From: Comamonas sp. lk
Lineage (GTDB): Bacteria > Pseudomonadota > Gammaproteobacteria > Burkholderiales > Burkholderiaceae_C
Direction of reading: 5' to 3'
NCBI GenBank assembly: GCA_945901215.1
Contig: CAMDKE010000123.1
Span: 1-7,761 of the forward strand
Length of the DNA stretch: 7,761 bases
Below, one piece after another: positions 1 through 5,511 of the stretch. The stretch's first letter is position 1. Every line of letters begins with the position of its first letter. The notes beneath the pieces were generated by a model. The model worked only from the letters and a program-made list of their open reading frames with translations, ran no database searches and was not told the DNA's origin. Both the position numbers and the translations under genes were made by a program.

Positions 1-479
1 GTGGTGGGGCTGACGCGGCCAAAACGGTTGGCGCTGGGTGCGGCAACACCCCAAACTGGCGGGCCTCCGTCTTGGCGCAAGGCCCGCAGCAAGGCCTGCG
101 CTTGGGGGTGCGCCGGGCAGCGCAGGCCAATGGAATCTTGCCCCCCCGCTGCGGCTTGGGCAACGCCCATTTGCCGGGGCAAGATCAGCGTGAGCGGGCC
201 GGGCCAAAAGGACTGGACCAGGGCTTTGGCAAAGTTTGGAACCTCGCGCGCAAAATGGGCCAGGCCCGAGAGTCCGCCATCGAGGTCTGCCACGTGCACG
301 ATCAAGGGGTGGTTCGCCGGGCGGCCCTTGGCGCTAAAAATGGCGGCTACTGCGGTTTCACGCGACGCATCGGCCCCCAACCCGTACACCGTCTCGGTGG
401 GCATACCCACCAGGCCACCGGCGCGCAACGCGTCGACACAGCGCTGCAGAGAGGCCGGGTCTGAGCGCGGCAAGATCAC
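1..479 (-). CDS. tsaC/sua5: Threonylcarbamoyl-AMP synthase (Sua5/TsaC/YrdC family), 3' end cut by window
   Basis: Makes threonylcarbamoyl-AMP from threonine, bicarbonate and ATP, the precursor for t6A at position 37 of ANN-decoding tRNAs (family knowledge). I translated the minus strand by hand and get 159 residues before the edge. Family motifs are clear: PTETVYGLGADA at residues 27-38, KGRPANHPLIVHV at 51-63, FWPGPLTLIL at 91-100, GLRCPAHP at 118-125 and APSANRFGRVSPT at 147-159. The start is GTG (bases 479-477). The frame is the same as purK, whose TAA lies only 3 nt upstream, so no earlier start is possible, and the GTG gives the normal N-terminus. It is the third gene after purE and purK and is almost certainly translated from their message. 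The cut hides whether this is the short TsaC form (about 200 aa) or the long Sua5 form with a C-terminal domain; the long form is common in this group. Confidence 0.93.
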   Translation of the reverse strand, partial: MILPRSDPASLQRCVDALRAGGLVGMPTETVYGLGADASRETAVAAIFSAKGRPANHPLIVHVADLDGGLSGLAHFAREVPNFAKALVQSFWPGPLTLILPRQMGVAQAAAGGQDSIGLRCPAHPQAQALLRALRQDGGPPVWGVAAPSANRFGRVSPT

Positions 480-482
480 GGT

Positions 483-1667
483 TTAAAACGCAGCGATGCC
501 AAGCAGCTTTGCCGCTTCTTGGGCTACAGCCTGGACCTCACGCGGAGTCGCCGCTGTCACGGTCAGGTGGCCCATCTTGCGGCCCTTGCGCGCTGCAAGC
601 TTGCCATAGAGGTGCAAATGCGTACCCGGCAAGGCCAATACGGCGGCCCAATCGGGCACGATTTGCAGGTGCGCCCCGCCCCACAGATCGCCCATCAGGT
701 TGAGCATGGTGGCTGGGCTGTGTTGGCGCGGTTGGGTGAGCGGCAGGCCCGACAGCGTGCGCACCTGCAAATCAAACTGCGATTGGTCGCAGGCGTTGAT
801 CGTGTAGTGGCCGCTGTTGTGGGGGCGCGGCGCCATCTCATTGACCAGCAGGCTGCCGTCCTCCAGCACAAAAAACTCGACGCACAGCACGCCCACATAG
901 TTCAACGTTTGGGCAATTTCCAGCGCGCTGGCCACCGCTTGCTGGGCTAAGGCGGGTGGCACATTGCCCTCAAATACTTCAGTCAGGGCCAAAATACCCT
1001 CGCGGTGCACATTGCGCTGCACCGGGAAATGCACCATGGTGCCATCGGCACCGCGCGCCACAATCACCGAGCACTCCATCGCCAGTGGCAGCATCTTCTC
1101 CAGCACGCAGGGTACGTGCTTGAGCCCGTCCCAGGCGGCCTGCAACTGCTCTCGTGTGGCCACGCGAACCTGTCCTTTGCCGTCATAGCCCAAGCGCGCC
1201 GTCTTCAAAATGCCGGGCAGCAGAGCCTCTGGCACCTCGTGTAGTTGCTCCAGCGTGTGGATTTCGGCATAGGGCGCGCAGGCCACGCCGCAGCGCACAA
1301 AGTGCGCCTTCTCCAATGTACGGTCTTGCGCTACGGCCACGGCGTTGGCGGCAGGCGCCACAAAGCGCTGCGAACCCAGGGTGTACAGGGCGCCAGACGG
1401 TACGTTCTCAAACTCGGTTGTGATGGCGGCGCAGCGCTGCATGAGTTGCGCCAGCCCTTGTTCGTCCAAATAATCGGTTTGAATGTGGTGGTGGCTGACC
1501 CAACCGGCCGGGCTGACAGGGTCCGGGTCCAGTACCACCGTGAAATAGCCCATGGCCTGCGCGGCGTGCACAAACATGCGCGCGAGTTGGCCGCCGCCCA
1601 TCACGCCCAAGGTCATCAACTGGCCCGATTGCATGGCGCCGGGCAGGCGCGCAAGAGGTTCGCTCAT
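483..1667 (-). CDS. purK: N5-carboxyaminoimidazole ribonucleotide synthetase PurK
   Basis: ATP-grasp enzyme of de novo purine synthesis: AIR + ATP + bicarbonate gives N5-CAIR, which PurE then isomerises. The 394-residue product has the glycine-rich N-terminal motif GGGQLARM (24-31), TEFENVP (84-90), the ATP-binding stretch ILKTARLGYDGKGQVRV (153-169), NVHREGIL (219-226) and the metal/ATP-binding NEMAPRPHNSGHYT (276-289). All are as expected for PurK rather than PurT. The chosen ATG overlaps the purE stop as ATGA (1664-1667), which supports translational coupling; no strong Shine-Dalgarno is visible. This start places about 18 residues before TLGVMGGGQL, so a downstream ATG (Met12 or Met18) cannot be excluded. 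Length is somewhat above the roughly 355 residues of the E. coli protein. The frame is complete and the TAA sits 3 nt before the next gene's GTG. Confidence 0.96.
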   Translation of the reverse strand: MSEPLARLPGAMQSGQLMTLGVMGGGQLARMFVHAAQAMGYFTVVLDPDPVSPAGWVSHHHIQTDYLDEQGLAQLMQRCAAITTEFENVPSGALYTLGSQRFVAPAANAVAVAQDRTLEKAHFVRCGVACAPYAEIHTLEQLHEVPEALLPGILKTARLGYDGKGQVRVATREQLQAAWDGLKHVPCVLEKMLPLAMECSVIVARGADGTMVHFPVQRNVHREGILALTEVFEGNVPPALAQQAVASALEIAQTLNYVGVLCVEFFVLEDGSLLVNEMAPRPHNSGHYTINACDQSQFDLQVRTLSGLPLTQPRQHSPATMLNLMGDLWGGAHLQIVPDWAAVLALPGTHLHLYGKLAARKGRKMGHLTVTAATPREVQAVAQEAAKLLGIAAF

Positions 1668-2182
1668 AGGCCCGCCAATCCGGCCGAGAGGCCGCGAACG
1701 GGGAGGTTCATCTCGCGCGCGGCAGCGGTTTGCTCGCTGCGAAAGGCATCGAGCTGGGCGCGTACCTGCGGCTCATGGCTGGCCAGCATGGCCACTGCGA
1801 ACAGCGCCGCATTGGCAGCCCCCGCGGCGCCAATGGCAAACGTGGCCACTGGTACGCCCTTGGGCATTTGCACGATGCTGTAAAGCGAGTCCACGCCTTG
1901 CAAATGCTTGCTTGTCACCGGCACGCCCAGCACGGGCACGGTGGTTTTGGCCGCAAGCATGCCAGGCAAATGCGCAGCCCCTCCGGCGCCGGCGATGATG
2001 GCGCGCAGGCCCCGACCGACCGCGGCTTGTGCATAGGCGAACATATCGTCAGGCATGCGATGGGCAGAAAGCACCTGCGCTTCAAAACCGACGCCAAACT
2101 GTTGGAGAATCTGTACCGCGTGTTGCATGGTGTCCCAGTCAGAGCTGGAGCCCATGACAACGCCGATTTGGATGGTGGTCAT
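1664..2182 (-). CDS. purE: N5-carboxyaminoimidazole ribonucleotide mutase PurE (class I)
   Basis: Converts N5-CAIR to CAIR in purine synthesis, pairing with PurK encoded immediately downstream. The 172-residue protein shows the class I PurE signature: GSSSDWDTM at 11-19, SAHRMP at 39-44 with the family's catalytic histidine at 41, AGAGGAAHLPGM at 64-75, GVPV at 86-89 and a DSLYSIVQMPKGVPVAT block at 98-114. The presence of purK agrees with the bacterial two-enzyme route rather than the single-step class II enzyme. It is the first gene of a purE-purK-sua5 run and diverges from the thioredoxin-TPR gene across 102 bp. The start gives the conserved N-terminus (MTTIQIGVVMGSSSDWD), but the bases before it (CTCATCACT on the coding strand) contain no Shine-Dalgarno, and two hairpins lie in the leader. 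Confidence 0.97.
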   Translation of the reverse strand: MTTIQIGVVMGSSSDWDTMQHAVQILQQFGVGFEAQVLSAHRMPDDMFAYAQAAVGRGLRAIIAGAGGAAHLPGMLAAKTTVPVLGVPVTSKHLQGVDSLYSIVQMPKGVPVATFAIGAAGAANAALFAVAMLASHEPQVRAQLDAFRSEQTAAAREMNLPVRGLSAGLAGL

Positions 2183-2284
2183 AGTGATGAGAACGGCGGT
2201 TTGATGCCGCCGCTTTGGTTAGAGCAGCCCCAGGGGCTGCGAAGCTAGACCCGCAATTTTACTTTTTCACCCGAGCACCCGCAG
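2183..2284. promoter_or_regulatory. Divergent intergenic region, purE leader with two tandem hairpins
   Basis: Must hold the start signals for both purE (minus) and the cnoX-like gene (plus). An A/T-rich patch (2255-2268) stands out in GC-rich surroundings and reads TAAAAT on the minus strand at 2261-2256, a plausible -10 for purE; the hexamer 17 nt further up is a poor -35. Below it, in the purE leader, are two perfect inverted repeats: a 7-bp stem GCAGCCC/GGGCTGC with a 3-nt loop (2224-2240) and a 6-bp stem CGGCGG/CCGCCG with a 7-nt loop (2194-2212), the latter ending 11 nt before the purE ATG. Neither has a U-tract in the purE direction. Promoter assignment is weak; the inverted repeats are directly visible. 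Confidence 0.4.
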
Positions 2285-3238
2285 ATGATCAACGTCACCA
2301 TTGAAAACTTTGAAACCGAAGTCATCGCCACTTCCCACCACACGCCTGTGCTGCTGGACTTTTGGGCGCCCTGGTGCGGCCCGTGCAAAGTGATCGGCCC
2401 TTTGCTGGAAAAAGTGGAGCTGGACTACGAGGGCCGCTTTAAATTGGTCAAAATTGACTCCGACCAGGAGCAGCAACTCGCCAAGGCCTTTGGCATCCGC
2501 AGCATTCCCACCTGCGTGCTGATGATCGGGGGCAAACCAGTGGATGGCTTTATGGGCGCGGTGCCCGAGGGCCAGCTCAAAACCTTTTTGGACAAGCACC
2601 TCCCTAGCGCCGACGAACTGGCCGCACAGGACAGCGCCGAGGACGCCCAGGCCCTGCTAGCCGCCGGTGACCCGCAAGCCGCACTCAACAAATTGCTGGA
2701 GACCCTGAGCCGCGACCCGGGCAACGATGATGCGCGCTTTGACTATGTCAAGCTGCTAATTGAAACCAACGCCTTGGAGGACGCCGCCAACGCGCTGGCC
2801 CCGGCGCTGGCCGCCATCCCACGCCAGCTGCGCTTCGAGGCTTTGGGCAACTTTTTGGACGCCATCAATTTCGTCATATCGGACGAGCGTGGCACCTGGG
2901 AACCTGCGCAGTTTGATGCGCTGATTGCCGCCAACAAGCGCGACTTTGACACCCGCTTGGCTAAGGCCCGGGTGCTGATGGTTGGGGGCATGTGGACCGC
3001 GGCCATGGACGAGTTGCTGGAGATCATCATGCGCGACAAGACCTGGAACAAAGAACTGGCGCGCAAAACCTTTGTCGCCATCCTGGAACTGCTCACGCCG
3101 CCCAAACCCAAAGCATCCCAGGACGCAGGCAAAGCCGCAGGCGGCATTGAGCTGCTGGGCAAAGCCGTGGTCAATGAAGACCCGCAAGCGCAGCTGGTGT
3201 CGAGCTACCGGCGCAAGCTGAGCATGGCGCTCAACTGA
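2285..3238 (+). CDS. cnoX: Thioredoxin-TPR protein, CnoX/YbbN-type chaperedoxin
   Basis: Has an N-terminal thioredoxin domain (about residues 1-108) with WCGPC at 30-34 and the cis-proline loop SIPT at 73-76, then about 200 residues of helical, TPR-like sequence to the C-terminus (317 residues in total). That architecture is the CnoX/YbbN family: cytosolic holdases that shield clients under oxidative or heat stress and pass them to GroEL and DnaK (family knowledge). Unlike the E. coli protein, which lacks a proper CXXC, this one keeps both active-site cysteines, so thiol-disulfide activity is expected. There is no signal peptide or membrane segment. It is the only plus-strand gene: it diverges from purE and converges on purC. 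The ATG at 2285 gives the normal thioredoxin N-terminus, though no good Shine-Dalgarno precedes it. Family confidence is high; the exact symbol is inferred. Confidence 0.88.
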   Translation: MINVTIENFETEVIATSHHTPVLLDFWAPWCGPCKVIGPLLEKVELDYEGRFKLVKIDSDQEQQLAKAFGIRSIPTCVLMIGGKPVDGFMGAVPEGQLKTFLDKHLPSADELAAQDSAEDAQALLAAGDPQAALNKLLETLSRDPGNDDARFDYVKLLIETNALEDAANALAPALAAIPRQLRFEALGNFLDAINFVISDERGTWEPAQFDALIAANKRDFDTRLAKARVLMVGGMWTAAMDELLEIIMRDKTWNKELARKTFVAILELLTPPKPKASQDAGKAAGGIELLGKAVVNEDPQAQLVSSYRRKLSMALN

Positions 3239-3257
3239 GGCTTCTCGCGCACTGGAA

Positions 3258-3286
3258 AGTAAACGCCGCCGCGCGGCGCCTTTACT
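3258..3286. terminator. Bidirectional Rho-independent terminator between cnoX-like gene and purC
   Basis: An inverted repeat sits in the 61-bp gap between the two convergent stop codons. The arms are AGTAAA+CGCCGC (3258-3269) and GCGGCG+CC+TTTACT (3273-3286), pairing as 6 + 6 bp with a 2-nt bulge and a 3-nt loop. The A/T-rich outer stem supplies TTTACT on either strand after the GC core, as expected for an element used from both sides. No other terminator is visible for either gene here. Confidence 0.75.
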
Positions 3287-3299
3287 CTTGCACCGCCCA

Positions 3300-4208
3300 T
3301 CAGGCGGTCAGGCGTGCCAAAGCCTCTTGGTATTTGGCCGCCGTCTTCTGAATCACCGCCTCAGGCACACGGGGGGCCGGCGGGGTTTTGTCCCAGGGCT
3401 TACCGTCCACCAGGGCGGTCTCCAACCAGTCGCGCACAAACTGTTTGTCGTAGCTCGGCGGGTTGGTACCTTCCTGGTAACTTTCTTGCGGCCAAAAGCG
3501 CGACGAGTCGGGCGTTAGCACCTCGTCCATTAGCGTTAAGGTGCCATCGGCGTCCAGGCCAAACTCAAATTTGGTGTCGGCGATGATGATGCCCTTGGTC
3601 AGCGCAAATTCGGCCGCCGCTTGGTATAGCGCGATGCTCAGGTCGCGGATGCGGGTGGCCAGGTCCAGGCCAATCATGGCCACGGTCTGCTCGAAGGTGA
3701 TGTTTTCGTCGTGGTCACCCACCGCCGCTTTGGCCGCTGGGGTGTAGAGGGACGCGCTCAATTTGGAGGCGTTTTTCAGGCCCGGGGGCAAGGCCACGCC
3801 ACAAACTGCGCCGTTGTGCTGGTATTCCTTCCACCCGCTGCCGGCCAGGTAGCCGCGCACCACGGCTTCCACCGGCAAGGGTTTGAGTCGCTTGACTAGC
3901 ATGGAGCGGCCGGTGACTTGGGCCACCTCGTCGGGTGCCACCACGCTCTCAGGCGCATCGCCGGTGAGGTGTATGGGGCAGATATTGAGGCCTTGGGGGC
4001 CGAGCTTTTCGAACCAGAACAGCGCCATTTTCGTCAGCAGCGCGCCCTTGCCGGGAATGGGTTCGCCCATGATGACGTCAAACGCGCTCAGGCGGTCACT
4101 GGCGACCATAAGGATGCGGTCGGTGCCCACTGCGTAGTTGTCACGTACCTTACCGCGCGCCAACAAGGTGAGAGATTTGAGGGCGGATGTGTGCAGGGCT
4201 GAGGTCAT
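3300..4208 (-). CDS. purC: Phosphoribosylaminoimidazole-succinocarboxamide synthase PurC
   Basis: SAICAR synthetase joins CAIR and aspartate using ATP, the purine step immediately after PurE. The 302 residues carry GKVRD (19-23), SDRLSAFD (37-44), VEAVVRGYLAGSGWKEY (113-129), the DHDENITF region (165-172), ADTKFEFG (210-217) and DEVLTPDSSRFWP (228-240). Length is that of the longer yeast Ade1-like form common in betaproteobacteria, not the roughly 237-residue E. coli form. The ATG at 4208-4206 gives the expected start MTSALHTSAL; the 16 nt before it have no Shine-Dalgarno and separate it from a strong hairpin. fba ends 103 bp upstream in the same direction. The downstream end meets the shared terminator with the cnoX-like gene, so purC is separated from purE and purK here. 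Confidence 0.97.
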   Translation of the reverse strand: MTSALHTSALKSLTLLARGKVRDNYAVGTDRILMVASDRLSAFDVIMGEPIPGKGALLTKMALFWFEKLGPQGLNICPIHLTGDAPESVVAPDEVAQVTGRSMLVKRLKPLPVEAVVRGYLAGSGWKEYQHNGAVCGVALPPGLKNASKLSASLYTPAAKAAVGDHDENITFEQTVAMIGLDLATRIRDLSIALYQAAAEFALTKGIIIADTKFEFGLDADGTLTLMDEVLTPDSSRFWPQESYQEGTNPPSYDKQFVRDWLETALVDGKPWDKTPPAPRVPEAVIQKTAAKYQEALARLTA

Positions 4209-4224
4209 GGAGTCCGATAAATGG

Positions 4225-4261
4225 AAAGCCCGCCGGGAAACAGAGTTTCGCCGCGGGCTTT
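4225..4261 (-). terminator. Long hairpin after fba, immediately before purC; terminator or attenuator
   Basis: Two 17-nt arms (4225-4241 and 4245-4261) pair with two mismatches around a 3-nt loop. The outer nine pairs are perfect (AAAGCCCGC with GCGGGCTTT). Read on the minus strand, the hairpin is followed by TTT, CC and ATTTATC, a modest U-rich tail. It is the only terminator-like structure after fba. Its base lies 16 nt before the purC ATG, leaving no room for a purC promoter beyond it, so purC transcripts must contain all or part of this structure. Termination of fba is inferred; attenuation of purC is an alternative. Confidence 0.6.
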
Positions 4262-4262
4262 A

Positions 4263-4295
4263 ATTATCGCAAGGTCGGCTTGCGCACTACGCAAG
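4263..4295 (-). promoter_or_regulatory. Candidate purC promoter with three 11-bp-spaced half-sites
   Basis: On the minus strand TGC-GATAAT (4271-4263) is a good extended -10, with five of six bases matching TATAAT. It abuts three six-base half-sites in alternating orientation, CGCAAG (4268-4273), CTTGCG (4279-4284) and CGCAAG (4290-4295), each separated by exactly 5 bp. They cover the spacer and -35 area, and no good -35 hexamer is seen there. This looks like an operator for a regulator recognising CGCAAG, but the same bases can also form two alternative RNA hairpins. Start-site position is inferred, not shown. Confidence 0.4.
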
Positions 4296-4311
4296 CCCTT
4301 GGCTGGCGGCC

Positions 4312-5376
4312 TTACTGAACGACCTGTGCGAGCTCACCGCGGCTGTACTTGGCGGCCACCACGGTCAGGCTGTCGCCTCTGATTTTGGCGCCCTGGCCTT
4401 CGCAGCCGAATTCCAGGAAACGCTGTTTGCAAATCTGCTTGGCCGCTTCGCGGGCGGGCTTGAGCCATTCACGGGCATCGAACTTGTCGGGGTTTTCCCA
4501 CAAAAACTTGCGGCAAGCCGCGGTCATGGCCAGGCGGATGTCGGTGTCGATGTTGATTTTGCGCACGCCAAACTTGATGGCCTTCTGAATCTCTTCCACC
4601 GGCACGCCGTAGGTTTCTTTGATTTTGCCGCCGTACTGGTTGATGATGGCCAGCAGGTCTTGGGGCACGCTGCTCGAACCATGCATCACCAGGTGCGTGT
4701 TGGGCAGGCGGCGGTTGATTTCCTTGATGCGCTCAATGGCCAAAATGTCGCCAGTGGGCTTGCGGGTGAATTTGTAGGCGCCGTGGCTGGTACCTATGGC
4801 AATCGCCAGCGCGTCGAGCTGGGTGCGTTGCACAAAGTCGGCCGCCTGCTCGGGATCGGTCAGCAGCTGGTCCATGGTCATAACCGCATCCGTGCCGTGG
4901 CCGTCTTCTTTGTCGCCCTGCATGGTTTCCAGCGAGCCCAGGCAGCCAAGCTCGCCTTCCACCGTCACACCGCGTGCGTGTGCCATGGCCACCACTTTCT
5001 GCGTCACGTCCACGTTGTACTCATAACTGGCAATCGACTTGCCATCGGCCTCCAGGCTGCCGTCCATCATCACCGAGCTAAAGCCCAGGTCAATCGCACC
5101 CTGGCACACCGCCGGGCTTTGACCGTGGTCTTGGTGCATGACCAGCGGAATGTGGGGGTAGGTTTCCACTGCGGCGGCAACCAGGTGCTTGATGAATGCT
5201 TCCCCCGCGTACTTGCGCGCGCCGGCGCTGGCCTGCAGGATGACGGGAGCGCCCACTTCTTTGGCCGCCTCCATGACCGCCTGGATTTGCTCCAGGTTAT
5301 TGACGTTGAATGCGGGGATGCCGTAGCCTTCAACAGCGGCGTGGTCCAACAATTCGCGCAAAGAAACGAGTGCCAT
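4312..5376 (-). CDS. fba: Class II fructose-1,6-bisphosphate aldolase, Calvin-cycle subtype
   Basis: Zinc-dependent aldolase interconverting fructose 1,6-bisphosphate with dihydroxyacetone phosphate and glyceraldehyde 3-phosphate in glycolysis, gluconeogenesis and, in autotrophs, the Calvin cycle. The 354 residues show HQDHG at 81-85 (catalytic Asp83, zinc ligand His84), VEGELG at 139-144, and the other two zinc-ligand histidines in GTSHGAY (His198) and MHGSSS (His232). KINIDTDIRLA (273-283) forms the phosphate-binding segment. Length and the C-terminal region match the subtype often called CbbA. The name alone does not show carbon fixation, because heterotrophic relatives carry it too and no other cbb gene is in the window. 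The ATG is well supported by GGAG at 5384-5387 with a 7-nt spacer. It lies 135 bp after pyk and 103 bp before purC, with probable termination after it. Confidence 0.97.
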   Translation of the reverse strand: MALVSLRELLDHAAVEGYGIPAFNVNNLEQIQAVMEAAKEVGAPVILQASAGARKYAGEAFIKHLVAAAVETYPHIPLVMHQDHGQSPAVCQGAIDLGFSSVMMDGSLEADGKSIASYEYNVDVTQKVVAMAHARGVTVEGELGCLGSLETMQGDKEDGHGTDAVMTMDQLLTDPEQAADFVQRTQLDALAIAIGTSHGAYKFTRKPTGDILAIERIKEINRRLPNTHLVMHGSSSVPQDLLAIINQYGGKIKETYGVPVEEIQKAIKFGVRKINIDTDIRLAMTAACRKFLWENPDKFDAREWLKPAREAAKQICKQRFLEFGCEGQGAKIRGDSLTVVAAKYSRGELAQVVQ

Positions 5377-5511
5377 GGGGGTTCTCCGGAGTGTGTGTAA
5401 CTGCTTGGTAACTTTTACCTCGGGCGAATTTTAACGCCGACACAAATGCCAAGTGATGGCCGTACTTACCCCTATCTCTTGTCGCTGCGCAGGCCAAGCA
5501 ATGCTTGATTC
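5377..5511 (-). promoter_or_regulatory. fba upstream region with Shine-Dalgarno and GTAACT direct repeat
   Basis: Gap between pyk and fba. It holds the fba ribosome binding site (GGAG on the minus strand, 5387-5384), a direct repeat GTAACT-N5-GTAACT (5397-5402 and 5408-5413, repeat period 11 bp) and an A/T-rich TAAAAT -10-like hexamer on the minus strand (5433-5428). A TTGGCA hexamer (5452-5447) resembles a -35 but is only 13 bp from that -10, too close for a standard sigma-70 promoter. No convincing terminator follows pyk. Confidence 0.35.

Noticed and set aside
1..486. Plus-strand open frames of 161 and 130 codons opposite sua5
   Set aside because: The minus strand encodes an unmistakable Sua5/YrdC domain; the plus-strand products are low-complexity R/P/A-rich shadows caused by high GC.
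1245..1883. 212-codon plus-strand frame spanning the purK/purE junction
   Set aside because: No family resemblance and it runs antisense to two conserved overlapping genes.
2183..2284. Purine riboswitch before purE
   Set aside because: The two hairpins are simple stem-loops; the three-way junction core of the known guanine/adenine riboswitch is not visible, and the leader is too short.
4312..5376. Evidence of autotrophy from the Calvin-cycle-type aldolase
   Set aside because: This subtype is common in heterotrophic betaproteobacteria and no RuBisCO, phosphoribulokinase or cbbR gene is present in the window.
5391..5398. (GT)4 run before fba as a phase-variable repeat
   Set aside because: Four units is too short to be a credible slippage tract.
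4660..5400. 246-codon plus-strand frame antisense to fba
   Set aside because: Histidine- and valine-rich translation with no recognisable domain, fully opposite a conserved gene; strong codon bias keeps this frame open.
5494..5510. Inverted repeat CAAGC-AAT-GCTTG after pyk as a terminator
   Set aside because: Only a 5-bp stem and no U-tract on the minus strand.
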